Shown: positions 1-7,778 of the stretch, piece by piece
Position numbering within the stretch: the first letter of the stretch is position 1
How the letters are laid out: every line of letters starts with the position of its first letter
Assembly (NCBI RefSeq): GCF_020037025.1
Contig: NZ_JAIQLH010000093.1
Coordinates: forward strand, 1 to 51,027
Length of the DNA: 51,027 bases
Direction of reading: 5' to 3'
Source: Streptomyces huiliensis
GTDB lineage: Bacteria; Actinomycetota; Actinomycetes; Streptomycetales; Streptomycetaceae
The notes under the pieces: generated by a model
The model's input: the letters and a program-made list of their open reading frames with translations, nothing else
The model's database searches: none
Told to the model about the DNA's origin: nothing
Translations under genes and position numbers: made by a program

Positions 1-1
1 C

Positions 2-577
2 GCCGCCGGGCTCCCGGCCCTGGAGTGGACCGGCGCGGACGGGGACGGCGCCGCCGCGGACCTGGGCGCCGCCGCGTACGAGGAACCGGGCGGCCGCTGG
101 ACGACGGCCGCCCCCCTGGCCGACTGGCGGCGGCCCGCCGGGCTCCCGCCGGTGACGGTCCGCCAGGTCACCGTCCCGGCCGCCGCCGGCCTGCTCGCCG
201 AGCACGCCCGCCTCTACTCCGAGGTCACCGGACGCCCGTACACCCCGCGCGAGGCCGCCGCCGTGCTGCGCGACCTCCCGCCGCTCCCGCACCTCACCCT
301 GGACCTCCTCACCGCCGCCGGCCGCACGGCCGCCCAGGTCACGGCCGTGATCGCCGGCAACGAGGCAATGGTCGACGTCGTCTTCCGGGGCGCCGTGGCC
401 GACGGCGCCGCCGTCTCCGGCCTGCTCGGCGAACTCGTCGCCCGGCTGCGCCGTGACCACCCGGGGGCCGCCGCGCTGGAGGTCCAGGAGCACGGCGATC
501 CGGTCACCGCCGAGGCCCTGGCCGCGGCGGGCCTGCGGCGGACCGGGCGGTGGTACCGGTACCGGCTGGAGCTGTGA
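2..577 (+). CDS. GNAT-like acetyltransferase, C-terminal part (5' end outside window)
   Basis: The reading frame is open from the first bases of the window and stops at 577, so only the last ~191 residues are seen. The end of the protein (AALAAAGLRRTGRWYRYRLEL region) has the ALAxAAGLRRTGRWYRYRLxL pattern common at the C-terminus of GNAT N-acetyltransferases. A central stretch (VTAVIAGNEAMVDVVFRG) could be the beta4/acetyl-CoA region. Substrate cannot be inferred. An internal GTG near 152 is not needed because the frame is open upstream of it. The family call rests mainly on the C-terminal pattern, so it is moderate; the coding call is stronger because of the strong third-position GC bias and the long open frame. 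It has no evident link to the downstream genes. Confidence 0.6.
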   Translation, partial: AAGLPALEWTGADGDGAAADLGAAAYEEPGGRWTTAAPLADWRRPAGLPPVTVRQVTVPAAAGLLAEHARLYSEVTGRPYTPREAAAVLRDLPPLPHLTLDLLTAAGRTAAQVTAVIAGNEAMVDVVFRGAVADGAAVSGLLGELVARLRRDHPGAAALEVQEHGDPVTAEALAAAGLRRTGRWYRYRLEL

Positions 578-692
578 GCCCCGGCCGGTCCACGGCCCGG
601 ACGCGGCCGCCGATCCGCCGGGCGGGTGCAGCCCGTTCGACGCGCCCGGCGGGCGCTTGCCAGCGTCCGCCGCACTCCGGAGCATGCGGCGC

Positions 693-929
693 ATGGCACG
701 ATGCGAAGTTTGCGGCAACGACTACGACATGGCGTTCTACGTCGAGACCCAGGACGGCGCCCGGCACGCCTTCGACTCCTTCTCCTGCGCCATCTACCAC
801 ATGGCCCCGATCTGCGAGCACTGCCGCGTCCGGGTCATCGGACACGGCGTGGAGGCCGGCGGGCAGTGGTACTGCGGCGCCCACTGCGCGCGGGAGGCCG
901 GGAAGGTGGGCATCGTGGACCGGGTGTGA
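693..929 (+). CDS. Small Cys-rich, probably zinc-binding protein (78 aa)
   Basis: The 78-residue protein starts with MARCEVCG and carries seven cysteines: C4 and C7 (CxxC), C32, C41 and C44 (CxxC), C61 and C65 (CxxxC), with histidines close by. This looks like paired zinc-ribbon or treble-clef-like knuckles. No catalytic motif is visible and I do not recognise a named family. ATG 693 is chosen because the GGAG at 679-682 lies about 10 nt upstream; the in-frame ATG at 684 would leave only one nucleotide of spacing. It is followed at once by a strong terminator, so it is probably transcribed alone or with the upstream gene. Possible roles include a small DNA- or protein-binding adaptor or metal storage; this is not determinable from sequence. 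Confidence 0.7.
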   Translation: MARCEVCGNDYDMAFYVETQDGARHAFDSFSCAIYHMAPICEHCRVRVIGHGVEAGGQWYCGAHCAREAGKVGIVDRV

Positions 930-934
930 ACCGC

Positions 935-976
935 GGGCGGGGGCGGGGCGCCGGTGCGGACGCCCCGCCCCCGCCC
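935..976. terminator. Strong GC-rich stem-loop between convergent genes
   Basis: Bases 935-950 (GGGCGGGGGCGGGGCG) are the exact reverse complement of 961-976, with a 10-nt loop. The 16-bp stem lies between the stop of the plus-strand Cys-rich gene (929) and the stop of the minus-strand terpene synthase (981). It is symmetric and so could terminate both. There is no clear U tract, which is usual in high-GC actinomycetes. Confidence 0.85.
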
Positions 977-980
977 CCGG

Positions 981-3188
981 TCAGCGTGCGGCCCCCCAGG
1001 GGACGGCGGGCAGGTACGCGGACGGCTCCGCCACCGGCAGGAACCGGAAGTTCCGCTCCAGGTCCTCCTGGCGGTACCTCCGGCACCCCCGGTGCCAGTT
1101 GAGGATCCCCGACAGCCAGTTCTCCAGCTCCTTCACATACCCCTCCAGCGCCGCCCGCGCCTCCGACCCCAGCCCGGCGTCCTCGCACAGCACCGGCAGC
1201 TCGTGCGCGGCCACATGCCGGAACTGGCTCATCCGGCCGCGCATCAGGTCGTCGACGATGCGGAGCGCCGCGTGCCGGTCGCAGCCGAAGAACGTCTGCA
1301 CCACCAGGACGGCGTTGTGCACCTCGCCCTCGTACTCGATCTCCTTCTGGTACGAGAACACGTCGTTGAGCAGCGTCGCGTAGTCGATCGCCGCGTTCTC
1401 CAGGGAGCGGACCGTGCCGCTGCGGTAGACCTCGTCCGGCACCGCGCGCCCGTGCCCGACCCGGCAGAGGGCGATGGTCAGGTCGGAGCCGAAGGTCGCC
1501 CGGCGCATCTCGATGTAGTCGACGGGCTCCGGGACGCGGTGCTCGGCCATGTTCCGCAGCTCCCACAGCCAGCTCTCGCACATCACCTCGACGGCGTCCC
1601 GCAGTTGGGACCGCCCCGCCGCGTCCATCGGCCCGGCGGTGCGCTCCCACAGGTCGACGAGGCCGCGCTCCAGCGCGGACAGGGGGACGGCCGCCGGCGC
1701 CTCCGTCAGGTCGAGCGGCATCAGGGCGAGCAGCCGGGCGTGGGTCAGCCGGGCGCCGGCCAGATCGCGGGGCCGGCCGTAGACCACGGGGTAGTAGTCG
1801 TCGCCGTAGGTGCCCCAGGTCAGCCACTGTGAGGCCAGGTCGAGCTCGTCGGGCGTGGCGTCCGGGTGGAGGCCGGCGGCGCACAGCGGGAAGTCGTACC
1901 CGTACAGCTTGCGCTCGTCCCAGATGTGCGACGCCGGGATCCCGGGCTGCGGGGCGAGCATGCCCATCTCCCGGGCCCACTCGACGGTGTTCGGCCGGGC
2001 GCGGTCCAGGTGCGGGCTCAGCCGCAGGGTGAACGGCACGTCGAAGTCCGGGAGTTCGGACGGGCCGACCCGCTGGTGGGGGACGTGGGTGTGGGCGCGG
2101 AGGCGCTGTGCGGCCGCCGACGCGAACAGGTGCCTGAGGTCGAGGCCGGACGTGCCGGGCCCGCTGGGGCCGGGGAGCAGGCCCGTCTCCTGGCGCACCT
2201 CCTTGTTCATGTAACGGCTGGAGCGCATGTGCCACTCGTGGCCGCCGGACTGCCAGTCCTGGAGACCCTTGGCGTAGGCGAGCACGGCACGGCAGTCCTC
2301 CGGGCCGAGCGCGTTCTCCACGAAGAGGGACGGCAGTTCGGTGACGACGGTGTGCTCGAACTGCTGCATCCGCGACGTCAGCAGGTCGTTGACGGCCTCG
2401 GCGGCCTCCTGCGTCCCGCAGCCGAGGAAGGTCTCCAGTACCAGGATCCCGTTGGAGAGCTCGCCCTCGTCCTCGATCTCGCGCTGGTACGAGAAGATGT
2501 CGTTGCGCAGGTGCACCGCGTCGGCGAAGGTGTCCGACAGCACCCGCATCGGGCGCGAACCGGCCACGGACTCGGGCACCTCGGCGCCGGCCGCGTACTC
2601 CACCAGCCCCGCCGACCAGGGCGCGCCGCCCACCTTGCGGCGCATCTCGATGTACTCGACCGGGTTGGCGATCCTCCCCTCGTTGATGTTGGACAGCTCC
2701 CAGAGCGACTCGTTGAGCAGGTTCCTGGTGCTCTCCGCGAACCGCTCCCGCCAGCCGACGGACATGTGCGGGACCGTGCGCGCCCACAGGTCCGCGAGAC
2801 CCGCCTCCACCGGATGCGTCGGTTCCGGCACGGCGGCGCCGGGGTCCATGGGCATGAACGCCGGGAGCCGGTCCAGGTAGGCGCGGCCGCCCTCGCGGTC
2901 CTGCGTCCGCTTGAACAGCTCCAGGAAGTGGTCGTCGAAGAAGAACACCCACACGTACCAGTCGGTGACCAGCGACAGCGCCGGGCCGTCGCAGTCGGGG
3001 TGCGTGTAGGCGCAGAGCAGGGCGTAGTCGTGCGCGTCCAGGTCCGCCTGGTCCCACACGCCCGACCCCTCCAGCATGCCCATGCCGCGGGCCCACTCCC
3101 GTGCGTGGGCGCGTGCCTCCTCCAGGTGCGGGTTCAGCCGGGCGGGGTGGTTCATGTAGAAGGCGGGCAGGGTGAAGGGCTGGGTCAC
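981..3188 (-). CDS. geoA: Geosmin synthase (two-domain germacradienol/geosmin terpene cyclase)
   Basis: The 735-aa class I terpene cyclase has two fused cyclase domains. Domain 1 (about 1-330) has the Mg-binding motif DDHFLE at 85-90 and the NSE motif NDIFSYQREIEDE starting at 229. Domain 2 (about 380-735) has DDYYP at 463-467 and NDVFSYQKEIEYE. In the known family the N-terminal domain turns farnesyl diphosphate into germacradienol, and the C-terminal domain fragments germacradienol to geosmin with loss of acetone. All four metal motifs are intact. Length matches the family (about 725-740 aa). GTG 3188 is chosen because a GAGGAG lies ~8 nt upstream and the family N-terminus (TQPFxLPxFYMPxPAR type) begins exactly there; the longer upstream frame is not family-like. 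The interdomain linker (about 331-380) is Pro/Gly/Ala-rich. It lies 194 bp downstream of an encapsulin shell gene on the same strand. Confidence 0.93.
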   Translation of the reverse strand: MTQPFTLPAFYMNHPARLNPHLEEARAHAREWARGMGMLEGSGVWDQADLDAHDYALLCAYTHPDCDGPALSLVTDWYVWVFFFDDHFLELFKRTQDREGGRAYLDRLPAFMPMDPGAAVPEPTHPVEAGLADLWARTVPHMSVGWRERFAESTRNLLNESLWELSNINEGRIANPVEYIEMRRKVGGAPWSAGLVEYAAGAEVPESVAGSRPMRVLSDTFADAVHLRNDIFSYQREIEDEGELSNGILVLETFLGCGTQEAAEAVNDLLTSRMQQFEHTVVTELPSLFVENALGPEDCRAVLAYAKGLQDWQSGGHEWHMRSSRYMNKEVRQETGLLPGPSGPGTSGLDLRHLFASAAAQRLRAHTHVPHQRVGPSELPDFDVPFTLRLSPHLDRARPNTVEWAREMGMLAPQPGIPASHIWDERKLYGYDFPLCAAGLHPDATPDELDLASQWLTWGTYGDDYYPVVYGRPRDLAGARLTHARLLALMPLDLTEAPAAVPLSALERGLVDLWERTAGPMDAAGRSQLRDAVEVMCESWLWELRNMAEHRVPEPVDYIEMRRATFGSDLTIALCRVGHGRAVPDEVYRSGTVRSLENAAIDYATLLNDVFSYQKEIEYEGEVHNAVLVVQTFFGCDRHAALRIVDDLMRGRMSQFRHVAAHELPVLCEDAGLGSEARAALEGYVKELENWLSGILNWHRGCRRYRQEDLERNFRFLPVAEPSAYLPAVPWGAAR

Positions 3189-3339
3189 TGCGAGACTCCT
3201 CGTCCGGTCCGCGTCGTGGCGGCGGCCGGCGCGTTCCTGATGCCGACGGGCCGGGAGGCCGTCGGCGACTCCTCGGCCTTGCGGCACCGGTGTTCGGACT
3301 TGCGGACCGGTGCGTCACCGGGCGGCGCCCGGGCGGGCG

Positions 3340-3368
3340 GGGGAGCGGCCCGGGAGAGCCGCCTCCCC
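3340..3368. terminator. Imperfect hairpin between shell gene and terpene synthase
   Basis: Bases 3340-3350 (GGGGAGCGGCC) pair with 3358-3368 (GCCGCCTCCCC), with a one-base bulge and a short loop. The hairpin sits just after the shell-gene stop (3383, minus strand) and ~150 bp before the terpene-synthase start. It may attenuate rather than fully end transcription into the terpene synthase gene. Confidence 0.35.
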
Positions 3369-3382
3369 AGGGCCCCGGACGG

Positions 3383-4789
3383 TCAGCTCCACCGGCCGAT
3401 CTCGACGTTCTCCAGCACCCCGAGCGCGTCCGGCACCAGCACGGCCGCCGAGTAGTACGCCGTCACCAGGTACGACATGACCGCCTGCTCGTTGATGCCC
3501 ATGAACCGCACCGACAGGCTCGGCTCGATCTCGTCCGGGATGCCGGCCTGCCGCAGGCCGATGACGCCCTGCTCGGCCTCGCCGGTACGCATGCAGATGA
3601 TCGAGGTCGTCCGCGCCTCGGTGACCGGGATCTTGTTGCACGGGAAGATCGGCACCCCGCGCCAGGTCGGGATGCGGTGGCCGCCCATGTCGATCGTCTC
3701 CGGCACCAGCCCGCGCTTGTTGAACTCGCGCCCGATCGCCGCGATGGCCTTCGGGTGCGCCAGGAACAGCTTCGACCCCCGGCGGCGGCTGAGCAGTTCG
3801 TCCAGGTCGTCCGGGCTGGGGACGCCGTCGTGCGGCTGGAGCCGCTGGTCGTACTCGCAGTTGTTGAGGAGCCCGAACTCCCGGTTGTTGATCAGCTCGT
3901 GCTCCTGGCGCTCCTTGAGCGCCTCCACCGTGAGCCGGAGCTGCTGCTCCATCTGGTTCATCGGCTGGTTGTAGAGGTCGGCGACGCGCGTGTGGATGCG
4001 CAGGACGGTCTGCGCCACGCTCAGCTCGTACTCCCGCGGGTGCTCCTCGTAGTCGACGAACGTGCCCGGGATGTCGGCCTCGCCGCGGTGGCCGGCGCGG
4101 AGCTCGATCTCCTTCTCGCCGTACTTGTTGGTCCGCTGGGCCGGCAGCGCGCGCATCCGCTCGACGTGGCCGCGGAGCGACTCCGAGCGCTCCACCGCCT
4201 GGTCGAAGGCGAGCTTCGGCAGCACCAGGACCGTACAGGCGGTCGCGGCGCGGGCGGTGTACTCCCAGGTGGCGTCCGAGGCGAGCAGCATGTCGCCGCC
4301 GAAGTGCGCGCCGTCCGCGAGCACGCCGTGCACCGCGTCGTCCCCGTACGGGCCCTCGCCGACCTTCTCCACGCGGCCGTGCGCGAGCAGCACCACCCCG
4401 TCGACGGGCTCGCCCTTCGTGGCCAGGATGTCGCCCGCCCCGTACTCGCGCTGCTCGCAGCGGCGGGCGAGCTCGGTGAGCACCTCCTGGTCCTCGAACC
4501 CGTGCAGCACCGCCAGTTCGGCGAGTTCGGCCGGGATGACCTCGACGCGGTCGCCGGTCTTCACGAACGTGACGCGGCCGTCGCCGACCGTGAACGTGAG
4601 TCGTCGGTTCACCCGGTAGGTACCGCCCTGTACCTGCGTCCACGGCAGCATCTTCAAGAGCCAGCGGGAGGTGATCTCCTGCATCTGCGGCTCGGACTTG
4701 GTGGTCGTGGCCAGATTCCGCGCCGCGGCCGTTCCGAGGCTCTGCTGCGGACGGTCTTGTTCGGTGCGGATCTCTTCGCCTACGGACAT
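3383..4789 (-). CDS. eshA: Family 2B encapsulin nanocompartment shell protein (EshA-type, with cNMP-binding-like insert)
   Basis: The 468-aa protein has the order known for family 2B encapsulins. An N-terminal arm and the start of an HK97-like shell fold (about 1-85, rich in TTTKSEPQMQEITSRWLL) come first. A cyclic-nucleotide-binding-like insert follows (about 90-225, including GAGDILATKGEPVDGVVLL). The rest of the shell fold follows (about 230-468, with the conserved SKLFLAHPKAIAAIGRE and WRGVPIFPCNKIPV segments). Older annotations call such proteins Crp/Fnr regulators or EshA, but there is no HTH domain. The usual phosphate-binding cassette core FGE..R is degenerate here (HFGGDMLL), so nucleotide binding is doubtful. 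ATG 4789 has GGAAGG upstream and gives the family N-terminus MSVGEEIR. In known systems the shell encloses a cargo enzyme, often a terpene cyclase; here the only adjacent candidate is the geosmin synthase immediately downstream. Confidence 0.9.
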   Translation of the reverse strand: MSVGEEIRTEQDRPQQSLGTAAARNLATTTKSEPQMQEITSRWLLKMLPWTQVQGGTYRVNRRLTFTVGDGRVTFVKTGDRVEVIPAELAELAVLHGFEDQEVLTELARRCEQREYGAGDILATKGEPVDGVVLLAHGRVEKVGEGPYGDDAVHGVLADGAHFGGDMLLASDATWEYTARAATACTVLVLPKLAFDQAVERSESLRGHVERMRALPAQRTNKYGEKEIELRAGHRGEADIPGTFVDYEEHPREYELSVAQTVLRIHTRVADLYNQPMNQMEQQLRLTVEALKERQEHELINNREFGLLNNCEYDQRLQPHDGVPSPDDLDELLSRRRGSKLFLAHPKAIAAIGREFNKRGLVPETIDMGGHRIPTWRGVPIFPCNKIPVTEARTTSIICMRTGEAEQGVIGLRQAGIPDEIEPSLSVRFMGINEQAVMSYLVTAYYSAAVLVPDALGVLENVEIGRWS

Positions 4790-4868
4790 GTGCGTGCCTT
4801 CCCGGGTTGCTTGGCAGTGGCATCGGTGTACCTCGGGAAGACTTACCAACGCGGAGCGTGGTCGTATC

Positions 4869-4882
4869 CTCACACAAGTGAG
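4869..4882. promoter_or_regulatory. Palindrome upstream of the shell gene (candidate operator)
   Basis: CTCAC-ACAA-GTGAG is a perfect 5-bp inverted repeat with a 4-nt spacer, 80-93 bp upstream of the shell start codon. It overlaps a relatively AT-rich stretch on the minus strand (GTGTGAGGATACGAC) that could hold a -10 element. No convincing -35/-10 pair was found, so a promoter is only inferred from position. Confidence 0.3.
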
Positions 4883-4955
4883 TGAGATTACGGTGGGGGT
4901 TTCGAGTGGGGTGTTCGAAGGTTACGGTGCGTGGTCGGTGGTGGGGAGTTGGGGG

Positions 4956-5169
4956 TGCCCCGGTCCCTCCCCTTCGCCGTTTCCTGGGGCTGTGCCCCAG
5001 ACCCCCTGTTCGCGGCTCCGCCGCTCGTCCTCAAACGCCGGACCGGCTGAAAGTGGGCGCTCAGGCCCAATCCAGCCCGTCCGGCGTTTGAGGACAACCG
5101 CGCGAAGCGCGGTTTCAGGGGGTCTGGGGGCTTGCCCCCAGGAATCGGCGAAGGGGCGGGACCGGGGCA
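4956..5169. repeat. 214-bp compound inverted repeat (REP/MITE-like intergenic element)
   Basis: The outer arms 4956-4979 and 5146-5169 are near-perfect reverse complements (TGCCCCGGTCCC...TTCGCCG, one mismatch). Inside each arm is a small GGGGC-GCCCC hairpin followed by AGACCCCCTG or its complement. The core contains CGTCCTCAAACGCCGGAC facing GTCCGGCGTTTGAGGAC. The element lies between the start region of the minus-strand shell gene and the stop (5181) of the minus-strand NRPS gene upstream of it, so it can fold into a large cruciform or serve as a terminator. From memory, very similar sequences are scattered through Streptomyces chromosomes; the copy number here cannot be judged from one window. 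The 391 bp between 4790 and 5180 hold no credible gene. Confidence 0.85.
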
Positions 5170-5180
5170 ACCCTCCCGCG

Positions 5181-7778
5181 TCAGCCCCGCAGCATCGCGC
5201 CAAGCACCTCCCGCCACCCCTCTCCCGCCCGCGGCACGAGCAACTCGGCGAGCGCCTCCGCCCGGTAGCGGTGCCGATGACGGAGCCCGGGGGCTGAAGT
5301 GTCCGCGGGAACGACGGGGCCCGAGGTGCCCAGGAGCCGGACGAGCTCCTGGGCGAAGTCGGACCACGCGACGTGCCCACCGATAGCGTTGACGACCCCG
5401 TCGACCGGCCGCTCCACACAGTGCGTCAACACCCGAGCCAGAGCCGCCGCGTGGATCCACGGCGCGCCCGCCCAGGAATCACCCGAGGCGGGGACGGCGC
5501 CGGCCGCCGGCAGGACGACCGGGCCGCCCGCCCGGGCCGCCTGGTAGAGGTCGCCGGTCGCGCCCCAGCGCAACTGGTCGCGCAGCCGCGGGTGATCACC
5601 CCAGACGATGGGTGCCCGCACCACGCTCGCCCCGCCCCCGGGGCCCGCGGCCTCCAGTAGCAGGCGCTCGCAGTCGAGCTTGCCCTGCCCGTACGCGCTC
5701 AGCGGCTCCTCGGAGGGCGCGCCCTCCGCGACGTCGGCCACCGACGGTGAGCCGTACGCGTCGACGCTGCTGACGAAGACGAACGGCCCCGGCCGCCGGC
5801 CGTCGAGGAGCGCCCGCATCGCCGCCACGTCCACCTCGGGTGAGGTGAACGTGCAGGCGGAGTGGATGACCGCGTCCACGCCGCGCGCGGCGGCCCGCAG
5901 GCTGTCCTGGTCGGTCAGGTCGCCCTCGGCGATCTCGACGTCGGGACCGTCGGGCACCAGGTGCGCCGACTCCGGCCGGACGAGCGCCCGCACCGGGCGC
6001 CCGCGCGCGGCGAGTTCGCGCAGCACGAACGCGCCCACGCCGCCCGTACCGCCGGTGACCAGGACCGAACCGGCCCGGGTGGCCGTAGGCCGCCCGGCGG
6101 CCGGGCGGGCCGCCTCGCGCCGGGCCGTCCGCTCGTCGAGCAGCGCGGCGAGCGCCCGCGGCGTGCGGTGCTCCAGCACGTCGAGGCCGGTGAGCGGCGC
6201 GCGGAAGCGTTCCCGCAGCCGCTCGGCGACCCGGACCGCGAGCAGCGAGTGGCCGCCGAGGAGGAAGAAGTCGCCGTCCGGGCCCGGGCGTTGGCCGAGC
6301 AGGTCCGTGAAGACTGCCTCCACCTCGGGCGTCGGTCCGGGGAGGTGCTCCGACGGCCGGGCCGGAGCCTCCTCCGCGGCCCGCGGGCCGGCCGGACGGC
6401 GCAGCGCGGCGTTCCCGGCCGCGGCCACACCCGTCAGCAGCGCCGCGAAGCCGTCCAGCAGGCCCCGCGCGGCCCCGCCGGCCAGCCGCCCGGCGTCGTA
6501 CTGCACCACGCACCGGGCGGGACGCTCCTCCGTCGCCTCCTCCAGGAAGAAGCCGAGGCCGAACTTGGCCGTGCCCAGCGGGACGTCGACCGGGACGCAC
6601 TCCGCGTCCGGCAGGCGCAGGCCGACCGGGCCGGACACGACGTCCGCCGTGACGCCGACCAGGGCGCCGCCGTCCGTGTCCCGGGCGGACGGGTCCAGCC
6701 GGCGCACGATCGCGTCGAACGGCACGTGCCGGTACCGCTGCGCCCGCAGCAGCTCGTCCCGTACGCGGTCCAGCAGCGCGGTGAAGTCCTCCGTGCCGGT
6801 CAGGTCGGGGCGGACGGGGAGGGTGTTGACGCAGAGGCCGACGAGGTTCCGGTCGGCGGCCCGGTCGCGGTGGCCGCTCGCGCAGCCGACGACCAGGTCC
6901 TCCCGGCCGGTGGCCTCCAGCAGGGCGCCGAAGGCCGCCGCGAGGACCACCGTGAACAGCGTGGCCCGGTGCGCGCGCCCGGCCTCGCGCAGCCCCTCGA
7001 CGGTGCCGGCGGGGAGGAGGGCGGTGATGAGGTGGCCCTCGCCCCGGGAGCCGCGCGAGCCGCCGTCCGCCGGGCCGGGCAGCGCGGGCGGACGGGCCCC
7101 CGCCAGTCGCCGGGTCCAGTACGCGGTCCCCTCTTCGTCCTCCGGCGCGGACCGCTCTCGGCGGGCGAAGTCGGTGTAGCGCGGCGCCGGGTCCTCGGGA
7201 CCGTCCGGGCGGCCCTCCACGACCGCCCGGTACCGGTCGCCGAGCTCCCGCGCGACGATCTCCAATCCGCCGCCGTCCACCGCGATGTGATGCAGCGTCA
7301 GGAGAACGGTGTGGTCCTCCGGTCCGTGCCGGAGCAGCAGCGCCCGCAGGACCGGGCCCTCGGCCAGGTCGAAGGGGCGCTCGGCCTCCGCCCGCAGCAG
7401 CGGGCCGGCCGCGTCGGCGGCGGCCTCCACCACCGGCAGCGGCACCGGCGCGGGCGGCAGCACCTCCTGGTACGGCTCGCCGTCGGCCTGCCGGTAGCGG
7501 GTGCGCAGCACCTCGTGCCGGCGCACCAGCCAGTCCAGCGCCCGGCCGAACGCCTCCCGGTCGAAGGGGCCGCGGACGCGGGTGGCGAAGGGCACGTTGT
7601 ACAGCGGGCCGGTGTGCCCCAGCCGTTCCATCAGCCACATGCGGTGCTGAGCGTGCGAGAGGGGCGCCGGGCCGGCGTCCTCCCGCGCGGGGGCAGGGGC
7701 GGTACGGGCGCCGGCGGCGCGGCGGCGGGCCCTGCGCAGCAGCTCCTCCTGCCGCGCCACGTCCTGGGCGGCGGTCAT
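5181..7778 (-). CDS. NRPS: C-PCP fused to an SDR-type NAD(P)-binding reductase domain (cluster A)
   Basis: The 865-aa protein has a condensation domain at about 38-455 with an intact HHIAVDG at 163-169. A carrier domain follows at about 483-550 with FFLLGGHSLL (phosphopantetheine Ser511). A Rossmann domain fills about 571-865 with TGGTGGVG at 575-582 and the YxxxK pair Y696/K700. In NRPSs a C-terminal reductase usually releases the chain as an aldehyde or alcohol. This domain is only ~295 aa and looks more like an extended-SDR/epimerase than a full thioester reductase (~380 aa), so reductive release is inferred, not shown. There is no A domain; Ser511 must be charged or acylated in trans. ATG 7778 overlaps the upstream stop by four bases, so it is translationally coupled and last in the operon, followed by the long inverted repeat. 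Confidence 0.85.
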   Translation of the reverse strand: MTAAQDVARQEELLRRARRRAAGARTAPAPAREDAGPAPLSHAQHRMWLMERLGHTGPLYNVPFATRVRGPFDREAFGRALDWLVRRHEVLRTRYRQADGEPYQEVLPPAPVPLPVVEAAADAAGPLLRAEAERPFDLAEGPVLRALLLRHGPEDHTVLLTLHHIAVDGGGLEIVARELGDRYRAVVEGRPDGPEDPAPRYTDFARRERSAPEDEEGTAYWTRRLAGARPPALPGPADGGSRGSRGEGHLITALLPAGTVEGLREAGRAHRATLFTVVLAAAFGALLEATGREDLVVGCASGHRDRAADRNLVGLCVNTLPVRPDLTGTEDFTALLDRVRDELLRAQRYRHVPFDAIVRRLDPSARDTDGGALVGVTADVVSGPVGLRLPDAECVPVDVPLGTAKFGLGFFLEEATEERPARCVVQYDAGRLAGGAARGLLDGFAALLTGVAAAGNAALRRPAGPRAAEEAPARPSEHLPGPTPEVEAVFTDLLGQRPGPDGDFFLLGGHSLLAVRVAERLRERFRAPLTGLDVLEHRTPRALAALLDERTARREAARPAAGRPTATRAGSVLVTGGTGGVGAFVLRELAARGRPVRALVRPESAHLVPDGPDVEIAEGDLTDQDSLRAAARGVDAVIHSACTFTSPEVDVAAMRALLDGRRPGPFVFVSSVDAYGSPSVADVAEGAPSEEPLSAYGQGKLDCERLLLEAAGPGGGASVVRAPIVWGDHPRLRDQLRWGATGDLYQAARAGGPVVLPAAGAVPASGDSWAGAPWIHAAALARVLTHCVERPVDGVVNAIGGHVAWSDFAQELVRLLGTSGPVVPADTSAPGLRHRHRYRAEALAELLVPRAGEGWREVLGAMLRG

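Noticed and set aside
3383..4789. Crp/Fnr-type transcription factor
   Set aside because: The cyclic-nucleotide-like domain is an insert in an HK97-like shell protein and no helix-turn-helix is present.
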